Assembly (NCBI GenBank): GCA_947490615.1
Contig: CANLHK010000001.1
Span: 186,001-250,000, forward strand
Source of the DNA: Planctomycetaceae bacterium
GTDB lineage: Bacteria > Planctomycetota > Phycisphaerae > Phycisphaerales > SM1A02
Length of the DNA: 64,000 nucleotides
Direction: 5' to 3'
Positions 37,061 to 48,737 of the stretch are shown in pieces (position 1 is the first letter of the stretch; each line of letters starts with the position of its first letter). Made by a program: the position numbers and the translations under genes. Below the pieces are notes generated by a model. It was not told the DNA's origin. It made no database searches and worked only from the letters and a program-made list of their open reading frames with translations.

Positions 37061-38380
37061 ATGCAGAACAGCGCCTTCACCAGACGAGTCCTTCTCCAAC
37101 GCGGCTGCACACTCGCGTCACTCACGGCGACGGTGCCGTGGTTCATCGAGAAGAGTGCACTCGGGATGCTCGGCGACCCCGCGCTCTCGTCACAACCAGG
37201 CGTGGCGGACGATCGCATCCTGGTGGTGATTCAACTCGGCGGCGGCAACGACGGACTCAATACCGTCGTGCCGTTTGGTGACGACGAGTACTACCGCGCG
37301 CGACCAACGATTGGAATCCGCGCGCCTGGCGCCGCAGCGAAAGATGCGCTTCCCGCGGCGCTCGCGCTCGATGGCGTGCGCGGCGTTGGACTGCATCCCG
37401 CGCTCGCTCCACTCAAGGAGCTCTACGACGAGGGCATCGTGTCCGTCGTGCAAGGCGTGGGCTATCCCAATCCCAATCGCTCGCACTTCACTTCGATGGA
37501 CATCTGGCAGACGGGCCGCCTTGATGCGAAAGGCTCAGGTTGGATCGGTCGCTACTTCGACAACCAATGCAATGGCACGCCGAAGCCTGAAGCCGCCGTC
37601 GCCATCGGACGCAACGCACCGCTTGCTCTTGAAGGTGACATTCAGAAGCCGATCGCCTTCGAGAGCGCGTCGCTCTTCCGCTGGAACGGGCAGGATCTCC
37701 ATGCATCGCTCAAGGAGCCCTACGACCGCTTGAATCGCGCGGGCGCTCTCACCGATCCGACGCGCGCTGCAACCACGCCCAATCAAGACGAAACGCAGAC
37801 GCAGTTCCTCATGCGCACCGCACTCGATGCGCAAGTGTCGAGCGATCGCATTCGTGCGGCCGTCGCCAAGCCAACCTTGGTGACCTATCCCGGCAACGCG
37901 CTTGCGCAGCAACTCAAGATCATCGCCGCGATGATCCGCGATGGCATGCCTACGCGCGTCTACTACGCGTCGATGGGCGGCTTCGACACCCACGGCGGTC
38001 AAACGGGGACGCACAACAACCTGATGCGCCAATTCAGTGAAGCGCTTCTCGCGTTCCAGCGCGACCTGAAAGAACAACGCAACGACGGACGCGTTGCCTC
38101 GATGGTCTTCAGCGAGTTTGGTCGGCGCGTGAAGCAGAACGCCTCGGGTGGCACCGACCACGGCACGGCCGCGCCGATGTTCCTCATCGGCAACAGTGTG
38201 AAGCCTGGGGTGTTTGGACGACATCCGTCGCTTGTCGATCTTGACCAAGGCGACCTCAAGCACACCATCGACTTCCGCAGCGTCTATGCCTCGGTCTTGG
38301 AGGATTGGTTGCAGACGCCCTCGTCGAAGATTCTCCGAGGGAACTTCGAGAATCCCCACCTGTTTGTGACGAAGGCCTGA
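37061..38380 (+). CDS. DUF1501 family protein with twin-arginine leader
   Basis: 439 residues. The start MQNSAFTRRVLLQRGCTLAS resembles a Tat signal, as usual for this family. ILVVIQLGGGNDGLNTVVPF, SHFTSMDIWQTG, MGGFDTHGGQ and MVFSEFGRRVKQNASGGTDH with GTAAPMFLIG are the metal-site and family motifs of the sulfatase/alkaline-phosphatase-like fold. Gap of 21 bp from the DUF1800 gene: the two form one transcription unit, and the Tat leader may carry the partner out. Confidence 0.92.
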   Translation: MQNSAFTRRVLLQRGCTLASLTATVPWFIEKSALGMLGDPALSSQPGVADDRILVVIQLGGGNDGLNTVVPFGDDEYYRARPTIGIRAPGAAAKDALPAALALDGVRGVGLHPALAPLKELYDEGIVSVVQGVGYPNPNRSHFTSMDIWQTGRLDAKGSGWIGRYFDNQCNGTPKPEAAVAIGRNAPLALEGDIQKPIAFESASLFRWNGQDLHASLKEPYDRLNRAGALTDPTRAATTPNQDETQTQFLMRTALDAQVSSDRIRAAVAKPTLVTYPGNALAQQLKIIAAMIRDGMPTRVYYASMGGFDTHGGQTGTHNNLMRQFSEALLAFQRDLKEQRNDGRVASMVFSEFGRRVKQNASGGTDHGTAAPMFLIGNSVKPGVFGRHPSLVDLDQGDLKHTIDFRSVYASVLEDWLQTPSSKILRGNFENPHLFVTKA

Positions 38381-38385
38381 AGCGA

Positions 38386-38391
38386 TAGGAT
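38386..38391 (+). promoter_or_regulatory. Candidate -10 TAGGAT (leaderless)
   Basis: TAGGAT ends six bases before the ATG at 38398, so the HMA-domain gene appears to have its own promoter directly after the DUF1501 stop. Confidence 0.5.
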
Positions 38392-38397
38392 CCATCC

Positions 38398-38754
38398 ATG
38401 CGTTCTGCTCCCGCCAACACGATGCTGTCCAGACTCAACACACCCCGAGTGCTCCGAGCCGCTCGGTTTGCGATCATCGTGGCACTCGCGGTGGCATCGG
38501 TGCACGCACTGCAGACCTGCGGCGGCTCATCCGACAGCGCCAACTTCACCGAACCCGTTTCCTACACGCTTCCCGTCAAGGGCATGCACTGCGACGGCTG
38601 TGAAACCACGATCTGCGAGAAGGTTGGCAAGATCGCCGGAGTGAAGGCGTGCAAGGCAAGCCACACCGCCGAGGTCGTCGAGGTCATCGCGCCGATCGAG
38701 CAGAAAGACGCGATCGCCGCTGCGATCAAGAAGCTTGGCTACAAGCTCGAATAG
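38398..38754 (+). CDS. Exported heavy-metal-associated (HMA) domain protein
   Basis: 118 residues. A membrane or signal segment (about 20-40, FAIIVALAVASVHAL) is followed by TCGGSS, which resembles a lipobox only weakly. The HMA domain (about 55-118) has the metal motif GMHCDGCETTICEK (CxxC) and KKLGYKLE at the end. It probably binds copper or a similar soft metal outside the cytoplasm, as donor or buffer. No P-type ATPase or metal regulator is adjacent, so the partner is unknown. Confidence 0.82.
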   Translation: MRSAPANTMLSRLNTPRVLRAARFAIIVALAVASVHALQTCGGSSDSANFTEPVSYTLPVKGMHCDGCETTICEKVGKIAGVKACKASHTAEVVEVIAPIEQKDAIAAAIKKLGYKLE

Positions 38755-38780
38755 TGCCGCAAAGGCGTCAGCTGAAAAGC

Positions 38781-38819
38781 TCGTGTCAGAAGTTCGTGTC
38801 AGAAGTTCGTGTCAGAACT
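38781..38819. repeat. Three tandem 13-mers TCGTGTCAGAA[G/C]T
   Basis: Units at 38781-38793, 38794-38806 and 38807-38819; the last differs by one base. They fill the gap between two convergent genes, and the third unit supplies the stop codon and the last codons of the nrnA-like gene. The core matches the pair of 12-mers at 32281-32304. Confidence 0.85.
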
Positions 38820-39879
38820 TCATGGCGCGAACGCGCGCGACCACTTCGCTCAGGGACGCCTTCTGCTTGGCGCCCGCCGCGTGGATGTGTCCGCCACCAC
38901 CGAGTCGCGCTGCGACCTCGTTCACATCGATGTAGGTACCCGAGTCGTCCGCAGGCTTCGAGCGGAAACTCAACTTCACCACACCTGCCTGCGCGTCCTC
39001 AACGATAAGCACCGACGCTCGCACCGCCGCGATCTCCATGGGGATGTTCACGATGCCTGCGGTTTCTTCGGGCATGGCGCCCGTTTCACCGAAGTCGCTC
39101 GCGCGCAACTGCATCAGCGCGACGCGTCCTGAGTCCAACATCTCAAGACTCGAAAGTGCGCAAGCCTGCAGTTCCACGCGCGCCGCGCGGCTCGATTGCT
39201 CGATCTGCTGGTACATCGCGTCCTTGTCCACGCCCGCCTCAAGCAGTCGCGCCGCGAGCGCAAACTCCTCGGCACGGGCGTTGGGGAAACGAAACCAACC
39301 CGTGTCGGTCGCGAGCCCCATGTAGAGCGCTTCGGCGATGGAGCAGCGTCCTCGCTCGTCGGCACCCGAGCGCACATCGACACCCATGGCATCGATCAGA
39401 CGGATGAGAAGCGCGGTGCAACTTCCACAACCCACATCGACCACGCGCCGCGCGGCGACCGCATCGCCGCGAGCGTGATGATCGAGTCCGATGACGCGCT
39501 CGGTGCGCGCGCGCAGCCACGGCGCGAGCGCCTCAAGTTGCGGCCACGCGCCCGTGTCGACGACGACGACGAGGTCGAATTCGCCTTCAGGCAGCGTCAC
39601 CGCGCGTGGATCGACATGGCGCACCAGCGTGGTGCCTTCGAACGAACGCAGATTGCCCTCGCAAGGATCGACCACCCAACCGCGCGCATCGACGCCGATG
39701 GCTGCGCACGCGCGAACCACCGCGAGCACCGAGCCAAGCGCGTCACCGTCGGGCTTTTGGTGCGTGGTCACGAGCACTCGCCGTGCGAGGCGCAGTTCCT
39801 CGGCGATCTCAGCGATCGAGGTGTTGGTTTCGTAGGCGGCGATAGGGCTCGTGGCGAAGCTGGTGCTGGGAGTAGTCAT
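38812..39879 (-). CDS. DHH-family phosphoesterase, NrnA-like
   Basis: 355 residues. Two domains: DHH with TTHQKPDGDALGSVLAV, LVVVVDTGAW and VIGLDHHARG, and C-terminal DHHA1 with the nucleotide-binding GGGGHIHAAGA. NrnA-type enzymes degrade short oligoribonucleotides and pAp; related members cleave c-di-AMP or its product pApA. The second possibility is of interest because cdaA is in the window, but there is no sequence basis to choose. It is 39 bp downstream of ribF on the same strand. Confidence 0.85.
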   Translation of the reverse strand: MTTPSTSFATSPIAAYETNTSIAEIAEELRLARRVLVTTHQKPDGDALGSVLAVVRACAAIGVDARGWVVDPCEGNLRSFEGTTLVRHVDPRAVTLPEGEFDLVVVVDTGAWPQLEALAPWLRARTERVIGLDHHARGDAVAARRVVDVGCGSCTALLIRLIDAMGVDVRSGADERGRCSIAEALYMGLATDTGWFRFPNARAEEFALAARLLEAGVDKDAMYQQIEQSSRAARVELQACALSSLEMLDSGRVALMQLRASDFGETGAMPEETAGIVNIPMEIAAVRASVLIVEDAQAGVVKLSFRSKPADDSGTYIDVNEVAARLGGGGHIHAAGAKQKASLSEVVARVRAMKF

Positions 39880-39918
39880 CGTGAGCGCGGGACGCGCGCA
39901 GTGTGCGGAACTCGCGTG

Positions 39919-40830
39919 TTATACCGCGTCTGCCTCAAGGACCATCGCGCGGTCGCGCTCCATCCGTGCTAAGAGTTCATCGACCGACGCAAACCGCTCC
40001 TGCGCTCGAATCCATTGGTGAAAGCGCAGCCAGAGCTCAAAGCCGTACCAGTCCAACGGCAGCGTCAGCGGCCGACCGTCGCTCCGAAGCAAAGTCGCCT
40101 CGCAGGTTCGCGCGTTCTGGCCAAAGGTTGGCTTGGTGCCGACCGAGATCGCCGCCACCGCCGTCGTGCCGTTGGGGAGCGTCGCACTTCCCGCATACAC
40201 GCCATCGGCAGGAAGAATGCGCCCCGCGGCGTTGAGGTTCATGGTGGGCCAACCGATGGTGCGGCCGCGTTGGTCGCCGCGCACGGTCGGGCAGCGCAGT
40301 TCATAGGCGCGCCCAAAAACCCGCGCGGCATCGGCGACACGGCCTTGCTCAAGGAAACCGCGCGCGACGGAACTCCGCGCCTCGACCCGCGTGCCATCGG
40401 TGATCTCGACCGTCAGTTCCTCAGCCTCCTGCACGACGAATCCATGCACGAGCCCAAGTTCCCGAAGCGTCGCCATGGAGCCCGCCCGCGCTGCGCCAAA
40501 TCGGAAATCGCTTCCCTCGACGATCGCGTCCATCTGCAACTGCCCATGCAATCCCGCCATGAACTCCTGCGGGCTCCGTCCGAGAAGCCCCGCCGTTGGC
40601 TCGAGCTCGATGAGCTCATCGATGCCACAGAGTTCACGGAGCAATTGGCTGCGTTCAGGGCTCGGCGTCAGGCGCCCCATGACGCGTTCGGGTCGAAGTA
40701 CCGCCGCGGGAAGCGGTTCAAAGGTGACCGCGACGACCCTCCCCCGCTGCGACAACGCCCGCGCGAGGCGGAAGAGGTGCTGGTGTCCGAGGTGGACACC
40801 GTCGAAATTGCCTATCACCGCGACCTTCAC
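39919..40830 (-). CDS. ribF: Bifunctional riboflavin kinase / FAD synthetase RibF
   Basis: 303 residues from a GTG at 40830. It makes FMN and FAD. VAVIGNFDGVHLGHQHLF is the FAD-synthetase nucleotidyltransferase signature. The kinase half has TIGWPTMNLN, DGVYAGSATL and ATLLRSDGRPLTL. GGAGAGG about nine bases before the GTG supports this start; the upstream open frame has no RibF character. Probably co-transcribed with the DHH gene. Confidence 0.92.
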   Translation of the reverse strand: MKVAVIGNFDGVHLGHQHLFRLARALSQRGRVVAVTFEPLPAAVLRPERVMGRLTPSPERSQLLRELCGIDELIELEPTAGLLGRSPQEFMAGLHGQLQMDAIVEGSDFRFGAARAGSMATLRELGLVHGFVVQEAEELTVEITDGTRVEARSSVARGFLEQGRVADAARVFGRAYELRCPTVRGDQRGRTIGWPTMNLNAAGRILPADGVYAGSATLPNGTTAVAAISVGTKPTFGQNARTCEATLLRSDGRPLTLPLDWYGFELWLRFHQWIRAQERFASVDELLARMERDRAMVLEADAV

Positions 40831-40917
40831 GCCGAGAGCCTCTCCATGCCTTCGAACCCCACTGCTGACGGCTGGAACTTGGCTCTCCGCGCCGCGCGGT
40901 AGGTCCGTCAGGGGATG

Positions 40918-40923
40918 TATCCT
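40918..40923 (+). promoter_or_regulatory. Candidate -10 TATCCT
   Basis: TATCCT lies 29 bases before the ATG of the glutamate dehydrogenase gene. A GGAAGA sequence in the short leader may act as ribosome-binding site. Confidence 0.35.
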
Positions 40924-40952
40924 CCCCCTCCCGCCTTCGGAAGATACACGAA

Positions 40953-43889
<2,937 letters not shown>

Positions 43890-44002
43890 GTGGAGACGAC
43901 CGTCGCACTCGCGCGAAGCACGCCGGGAAACACGAGCGTGGCGGAGCGCGCGCAGGGATCTGAGCAAGAGCAATAGATTTTGCGCGCGAAGCACGCGGTT
44001 CT

Positions 44003-44503
44003 CTACACCTTGCCCCAGCCTGGCAGTCGGATCGCTTGCTTGCACCATGCTGCAAGCTGCTTCTCGTCGAGTGTGTCGTCCTCGTAAAGATCGAGGTAGC
44101 GCGTGTTGGCGTCCTTCGACATTCCAGGCGGAGCGGGCTGCAGCGATGCTCCTTGGAAGAACGCGATCTTGATGTACTTGGTGAAGCAGTGCACGCCGAG
44201 AAACCAACCGCGTCCTTCGCGGCCATAGAACGGCGAGTTCCACTTGACGGCCTTGCGCACATCAGGAACGGCGCGCTCGATGATCGCGTCGAGTCGCTTT
44301 CCTGCAGCGCTCTTCCATCCAGGCATCGCCGCGATGTAGGCCCGCACGGGTTCGTCCCCCTCAGCCTTGGCGATCTGCGGATTCCCGCCGGTGAGCAGCA
44401 CGGGCTTGCGCGGCGACGCGGGTTTCTTGGCGGCCTTCTTGGCAGGTTTCGCGACGGGCTTGTTTCGTGCGCGCGCGGCGGCGCTTGGTTTCTTTGTCGC
44501 CAT
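44003..44503 (-). CDS. DUF1801 (YdhG-like) protein
   Basis: 166 residues. The first 35 are a Lys/Ala/Pro-rich tail (VAKPAKKAAKKPASP) resembling histone H1-like tails. The DUF1801 core follows: VRAYIAAMPGWKSAAGKRLDAI, AVKWNSPFYGREGRGWF and KYIKIAFFQGASL. The fold is known in iron-chaperone-like and phage-related proteins, but function is unclear. AAAGGA lies about 12 bases before the ATG. The helical membrane-protein gene ends 25 bp upstream on the same strand. Confidence 0.82.
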   Translation of the reverse strand: MATKKPSAAARARNKPVAKPAKKAAKKPASPRKPVLLTGGNPQIAKAEGDEPVRAYIAAMPGWKSAAGKRLDAIIERAVPDVRKAVKWNSPFYGREGRGWFLGVHCFTKYIKIAFFQGASLQPAPPGMSKDANTRYLDLYEDDTLDEKQLAAWCKQAIRLPGWGKV

Positions 44504-44528
44504 GATTCATGGTCCTTTCCGCTTTGAG

Positions 44529-45926
44529 TCAGCGTCCTGACTTTGCCCGCAGGCTCTCCTGCAGTGCTTCTCGCAAGGCCGCAAACTCTCTCGCGAGTGG
44601 ACTCTCGACTCCGAGGATTCGCGCGTCGTCGATGAGTTGCTTCTGCTCAAGAAGATCGGATGCTGACTTGGTGGAACCAAGCGCGTCCATCGCTCGAGCG
44701 AGCATCGTGGCGCATTCGAGTCGCTCGCGGAAACGGGACTGGTCGCGCTCGAAGGCCTTGAGGACTGCAGGAAGCGTCTCGTACACCGCGAGGTAGCGCT
44801 TGGCGCGCAGCTGTGTGCGAGCCAATCGAACTTGCTCAAGCAACCATTCGGTGGCGTTGCTCTTGTCGAGACCCATGACGCGAAGCATGGTCAGCCTTGT
44901 TTCGCGCAGGCGCAACGCCACGACGATCGCCTGTGGCCACTCGCGTTCGCTGAGACGCTCAAGGTTGGAGGCGCGCGCCTCAAGAAGGTCGACCGCCTGC
45001 TGGTTTCGCGCGAGTTCAAAGAGGACCTCGGCCAAGACCAACTCCACCGCCGCGACCTCCATCGGTGTGCCATCTTTGAGCACCTCAAGATCCGCGGTGG
45101 CTAGGAGCGCGGAAGCTTCGGTGAGCCGCCCCGCACGACGGTCGATTTCCGCGAGGAGGAGCAGCGTGAGGGCAAGCCGTCGTCCGCCTGCCAATGCGCG
45201 CGCCTCTCGCGCCTGTGCGGCAAACTTGGCTGCGTCAGCGAGCAACGCGTCGGCAACCTTGGGTTCGACAAACGGCAGCTTCCTCGCCGACCACATGAGT
45301 TGCGCCACAGCATGGAGCGCATCACCAAGCGTTGCGCTCGTCGGTTCGAGTCCCGCGCGCGCGCGCAGCGCGAGATCCGCCGCGAAGGTCAGATCGCGAT
45401 AGAGCTCAGCAGGATTGACCGCCGACGGTTCGCGCGCCAACGCCTCGGCCACCGCCAGTGCGACGGCGAGGTACTTCGCCTCAGGCAACGACGCGTTGAG
45501 TTCCTCGAGCGCGTTGCCGCGCAACACTTCACGAGCGAGCGTCGTGGCTGAACCGCCGAGTTCGGCCTCGGAACTGCGCAAAAAGCTGGAGATGAGAGCG
45601 TCGGCCGCCTTCTCCTGTCGGACGCGCGCTTCGTCCGCCTCTTTCGCTGCGGTCACCGAGCGCGCGAGATCGGACTCCACGGCGCTGAGCTTGCGCGCGG
45701 CGGTGGCCGCGTCACTCGTGCGCGCTGAGGATTCCGCAGCAAGCGTGGCCTGCGTCGTGCGCAGGGCATCGCGTTCGCCTTCAAGTTGCGTCCACAGCCA
45801 CGCACTCGCCGCCACTCCACCAGCGGCCACCATCGCGAATGCGATCGCAACCATCGAATGCGGCGTCCGCGTCGAAGGTGGAAGTTCGACCTCACCGAGC
45901 AATGCGCGGCGTTCCTCAATACTCAT
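44529..45926 (-). CDS. Membrane-anchored helical-repeat (TPR-like) protein
   Basis: 465 residues. One membrane segment (about 24-46), a coiled coil (about 50-105) and then a long all-helical region with TPR-like pairs (for example LALTLLLLAEIDRRAGRLTEASALLATA and VLFELARNQQAVDLLEARA). The plan resembles the C-terminal half of planctomycete Ser/Thr kinases that end in TPR repeats, but no kinase domain is present. It probably scaffolds protein contacts outside or at the membrane. Partner unknown. The TIM-barrel gene ends 36 bp upstream. Confidence 0.65.
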   Translation of the reverse strand: MSIEERRALLGEVELPPSTRTPHSMVAIAFAMVAAGGVAASAWLWTQLEGERDALRTTQATLAAESSARTSDAATAARKLSAVESDLARSVTAAKEADEARVRQEKAADALISSFLRSSEAELGGSATTLAREVLRGNALEELNASLPEAKYLAVALAVAEALAREPSAVNPAELYRDLTFAADLALRARAGLEPTSATLGDALHAVAQLMWSARKLPFVEPKVADALLADAAKFAAQAREARALAGGRRLALTLLLLAEIDRRAGRLTEASALLATADLEVLKDGTPMEVAAVELVLAEVLFELARNQQAVDLLEARASNLERLSEREWPQAIVVALRLRETRLTMLRVMGLDKSNATEWLLEQVRLARTQLRAKRYLAVYETLPAVLKAFERDQSRFRERLECATMLARAMDALGSTKSASDLLEQKQLIDDARILGVESPLAREFAALREALQESLRAKSGR

Positions 45927-45962
45927 CGTTCTCAGCTTTCTGTGCTGCTCGCTCTGAACGGC

Positions 45963-46955
45963 TCAGCACCACCAGGGCTTGCCCGCGCTCTCCACGATGA
46001 TCGCTTCGGACAAGAACGCTGCGGCGCGCTCGAGTCCTTCTTCGATACTCATGAGCGCATCTTCATGCTCGATCGAGAGCACATGGTCGTAGCCTTGACG
46101 GCGCAACATCGAGATGAACGGCTTCCAGAATTCGTGGCCGTGACCGTAGCCGCAGGTGCGGAAGTTCCACGACCGACGATTGAGATCGCTGTACGGCCGC
46201 GCATCGTTGTAGCCGTTGATGCGCCCTTGATGGAGATGAAGCTCGGTGTCCTTGGCGTGGCAATAGAAGAGCAGGCCAGCTTCGCCGAGCACGCGCGCGC
46301 TCTCGATTGGGTCAATCCCCTGCCAGAAGAAGTGCGAGGGATCAAGGTTGGCGCCGAGCAGCGGCTTTCCCTTGAGTCCAGAGGCCTTCATGGAGCTTTC
46401 GCTCAGGCGGATGAGCGTGTCGGGGTTGTAGACACAGAAGCCAGGATGCGCTTCCCACGCGACTTTCACGCCGTGCTGCGCGCACAAGCGGGCTTGCGTC
46501 GACCAGTAGGGAATGAGCACATTCTTCCACTGGTACTCGAGGATCGCGCCATACTCAGGCGGCCAGGCGCAGGTGACCCAGTTGGGCATCTTGTCGGCCT
46601 TCGAACCGCCCGGGCAACCTGAGAAGGTGATGACAATGTCGGTGCCGAGGAGCGGCGCGAGCTTGACGGCGTTCACGAAGTCGCGGTGATCCGCGGTGGC
46701 CTGCTTCTTGTCCGGGGTGACGGGGTTGCCGTGGACCGCGAGACCCGAGAGCGCGAGATCGTGCTCCTTGAGGATCCCCTTGATGCGGTCCTGCTCCTTC
46801 TTCGAGGCCAAGATCTTGGCTGGATCGAAAAACGGCTTGCCTGGGTAACCACCGACGGGGAGCTCGATCGCGTCGAGGCGGATCTCCGAGCAGTACGCGG
46901 CGACATCCTCGAGTTTGCGGCCAGCAAAGAGTGCAGACATCACGCCAAGCTTCAT
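45963..46955 (-). CDS. Sugar phosphate isomerase/epimerase (xylose isomerase-like)
   Basis: 330 residues from the ATG at 46955, which has GAGGG five bases upstream. The barrel motifs are GVMSALFAGRKLEDVAAYC, VAWEAHPGFCVYN, LGANLDPSHFFWQGIDP and LSIEHEDALMS, with Glu, Asp, His and Glu suited to a divalent metal. LFYCHAKDTELH is typical of a large Planctomycetes/Verrucomicrobia subgroup (IolE/IolI-like). The exact substrate is unknown. TAGTTT at 46993-46998 is a possible -10. Heads a possible operon with the two genes downstream. Confidence 0.85.
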   Translation of the reverse strand: MKLGVMSALFAGRKLEDVAAYCSEIRLDAIELPVGGYPGKPFFDPAKILASKKEQDRIKGILKEHDLALSGLAVHGNPVTPDKKQATADHRDFVNAVKLAPLLGTDIVITFSGCPGGSKADKMPNWVTCAWPPEYGAILEYQWKNVLIPYWSTQARLCAQHGVKVAWEAHPGFCVYNPDTLIRLSESSMKASGLKGKPLLGANLDPSHFFWQGIDPIESARVLGEAGLLFYCHAKDTELHLHQGRINGYNDARPYSDLNRRSWNFRTCGYGHGHEFWKPFISMLRRQGYDHVLSIEHEDALMSIEEGLERAAAFLSEAIIVESAGKPWWC

Positions 46956-47075
46956 GAGACCCTCGTTTCGTTGGTGGTGTGCAGAGGGCCGAAAACTACC
47001 ACCGAACGCCACGGTGCGCGTGGGTTTCCTTTCCGAAGTTCGAACCGACGCGCGTTCAGGAAGCGCGCGCGATCG

Positions 47076-47081
47076 TACGAT
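47076..47081 (+). promoter_or_regulatory. Candidate -10 TACGAT deciding the start at 47089
   Basis: TACGAT overlaps the first in-frame ATG (47080) and ends seven bases before the second (47089). The promoter pattern therefore favours 47089, which also gives a cleaner signal sequence. Confidence 0.5.
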
Positions 47082-47088
47082 GAGGGCG

Positions 47089-48624
47089 ATGATCCTCGTC
47101 ACGCTCGCATTGATCCTGCTCTCTAGAGAGCCGCCCGTTGCTGCGCCTGCTGCTGCACCCGCGGGCGCCCCGGTCGCGCCGCAGGCTGAGCCTGTCGCGC
47201 CGCAGGCTGAGCCTGTCGCGCCGGCGCCCGCGACACCAGCTGTGGTGCCTCAAGCTGAGCCCCCCACCTCTCTGCCCATCGACCCCGAGGGGATTCCCAA
47301 CGAGCAAACGCTCCCACGCGAGATCCCTCGCCGTGCCTACATCGTGATCGATCGCGTTTCGGTGGCAGCGGGCATGGTGGAGAGCGACGACGACGCCATC
47401 ATCGTCCTTCGCGACGACAAGAGCCGCGTCAAGAGCTTTGCCAAGAACCGCGTGCTGAGCATTACCTATCTGCTCGAAGGTCCGTCTGGACGGCGCGTGC
47501 GCGTCATCTTCAACGACGGACGCGTCCTCATCGGCGCGCTCATCGACGATGGCTATGAGCATGTCGAAGTTGAGATCGCTGGGATCAAGATCAAGTACCC
47601 GCGCGAAGCCGTCGCTGGGGTCAAGCCCTATCCGACCGACCGCGAGCTCTACGAACGGTTCCGTACCACGCTCGAGCCCGACCAGTATCAGAAGCGCTAC
47701 ACCCTCGCGCTCTGGCTCTACAACAAGAAGATGTATGTCGAGTCCAAGACCGAACTCGAGAGCCTTCTTGACGCGACGAACCACTACGACGCCAAGCGAC
47801 TCCTCGCCGAAGTGACAGCGCAAATCGCCTTGATGGAGGGCGGAACGCCTGACGGTGTCGCGCGTCCACTGGTCGGTGGCGGCGGCAACACCGCGCGCAC
47901 GACTCAGCCAGGAACCAGCGGTGTGCTCGCGAGCCCGCTGCTTACCGAGGCCGAAGTCAATCTCATCCGCGTCTACGAGATCGACACCGCGAATCCTCCG
48001 CGCCTGCAGATTCCCCGCAGTCTGATCGCTTCGATGTTTGAGAAGTATTCCGACAGTGAGCTCCTTCCTGCCAAGAGCGCAGAGAAAGACGCGTACTTCA
48101 GCAAAGAGCCCATCGAGATCGTCAAGACGCTCTTCGCGTTGAAGGCCCGCGAGCTCTATAGCGAGATCAAGGTGCTCGGCGAACCTGAGTCGCTCAATCT
48201 CTTTCGGCTGCGCGTGCACAACGCGTGGCTCATCGGCAACTGCGCCACGAGTAAGTGCCACGGCGGCGCCGATGCGGGACGGTTCTTCCTCCACAATCGT
48301 GATTGGAAGAGCGATGCGGTTCGCGCGACCAACATGCTGATCCTGCTGCGCTCACGCATCGACACACTGCCGCTCGTCGATTCCGAGAAGCCCACCGACA
48401 GTCTGATCTTCCAATACGCGCTTCCCAAGACCGAAGCGCGACGGCCGCACCCCGATGTGCGCGGTTGGTCCCCCGTGCTCACCACAGGTCGTCGCGGCCT
48501 GCAAGAGGACTTTGTCGACTGGGTTCGCTCGATGCGCCTCCCCCGTGGCGAGTACCCAATCGACTACACGCCACCGGCTTTGAAGTCGCCTGATCGGCCC
48601 GATGCAAGCGGCGAAGACCGCTGA
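47089..48624 (+). CDS. Planctomycete-type exported protein with CX4CH haem-like site
   Basis: 511 residues. A short signal or anchor (ILVTLALILL) is followed by Ala/Pro/Glu repeats (twice QAEPVAP). Residues about 85-170 hold two beta-rich repeats (SVAAGMVESDDDAIIVL and VRVIFNDGRVLIGAL), then a helical part, and near 385 the site NCATSKCHGGADAGRFFL: C-x4-C-H rather than the usual CxxCH. The rest (LIFQYALPKTEARRPHPDV) resembles planctomycete cytochrome-like PSCyt modules. It may bind haem c outside the cytoplasm. Function unknown. Confidence 0.7.
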   Translation: MILVTLALILLSREPPVAAPAAAPAGAPVAPQAEPVAPQAEPVAPAPATPAVVPQAEPPTSLPIDPEGIPNEQTLPREIPRRAYIVIDRVSVAAGMVESDDDAIIVLRDDKSRVKSFAKNRVLSITYLLEGPSGRRVRVIFNDGRVLIGALIDDGYEHVEVEIAGIKIKYPREAVAGVKPYPTDRELYERFRTTLEPDQYQKRYTLALWLYNKKMYVESKTELESLLDATNHYDAKRLLAEVTAQIALMEGGTPDGVARPLVGGGGNTARTTQPGTSGVLASPLLTEAEVNLIRVYEIDTANPPRLQIPRSLIASMFEKYSDSELLPAKSAEKDAYFSKEPIEIVKTLFALKARELYSEIKVLGEPESLNLFRLRVHNAWLIGNCATSKCHGGADAGRFFLHNRDWKSDAVRATNMLILLRSRIDTLPLVDSEKPTDSLIFQYALPKTEARRPHPDVRGWSPVLTTGRRGLQEDFVDWVRSMRLPRGEYPIDYTPPALKSPDRPDASGEDR

Positions 48625-48665
48625 CTCGGGGGACGCGAGATCTCCCCAATTGGGAACGGGTTCGT

Positions 48666-48671
48666 TACACT
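48666..48671 (+). promoter_or_regulatory. Candidate -10 TACACT
   Basis: TACACT lies 66 bases before the ATG of the lipoprotein gene, a longer leader than at most sites in the window. Confidence 0.3.
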
Positions 48672-48737
48672 GCTTGGCCTTCGCAGCACCCGCGCGAAGG
48701 ACTGGTTTTTCCGCTCGTCAAACTCAGGATCGCTTCC

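Noticed and set aside
47150-47240. GCGCCGCAGGCTGAGCCTGTC repeat as a mobile or CRISPR-like element
   Set aside because: It is a short in-frame repeat coding QAEPVAP within a Pro/Ala-rich linker, which explains it fully.
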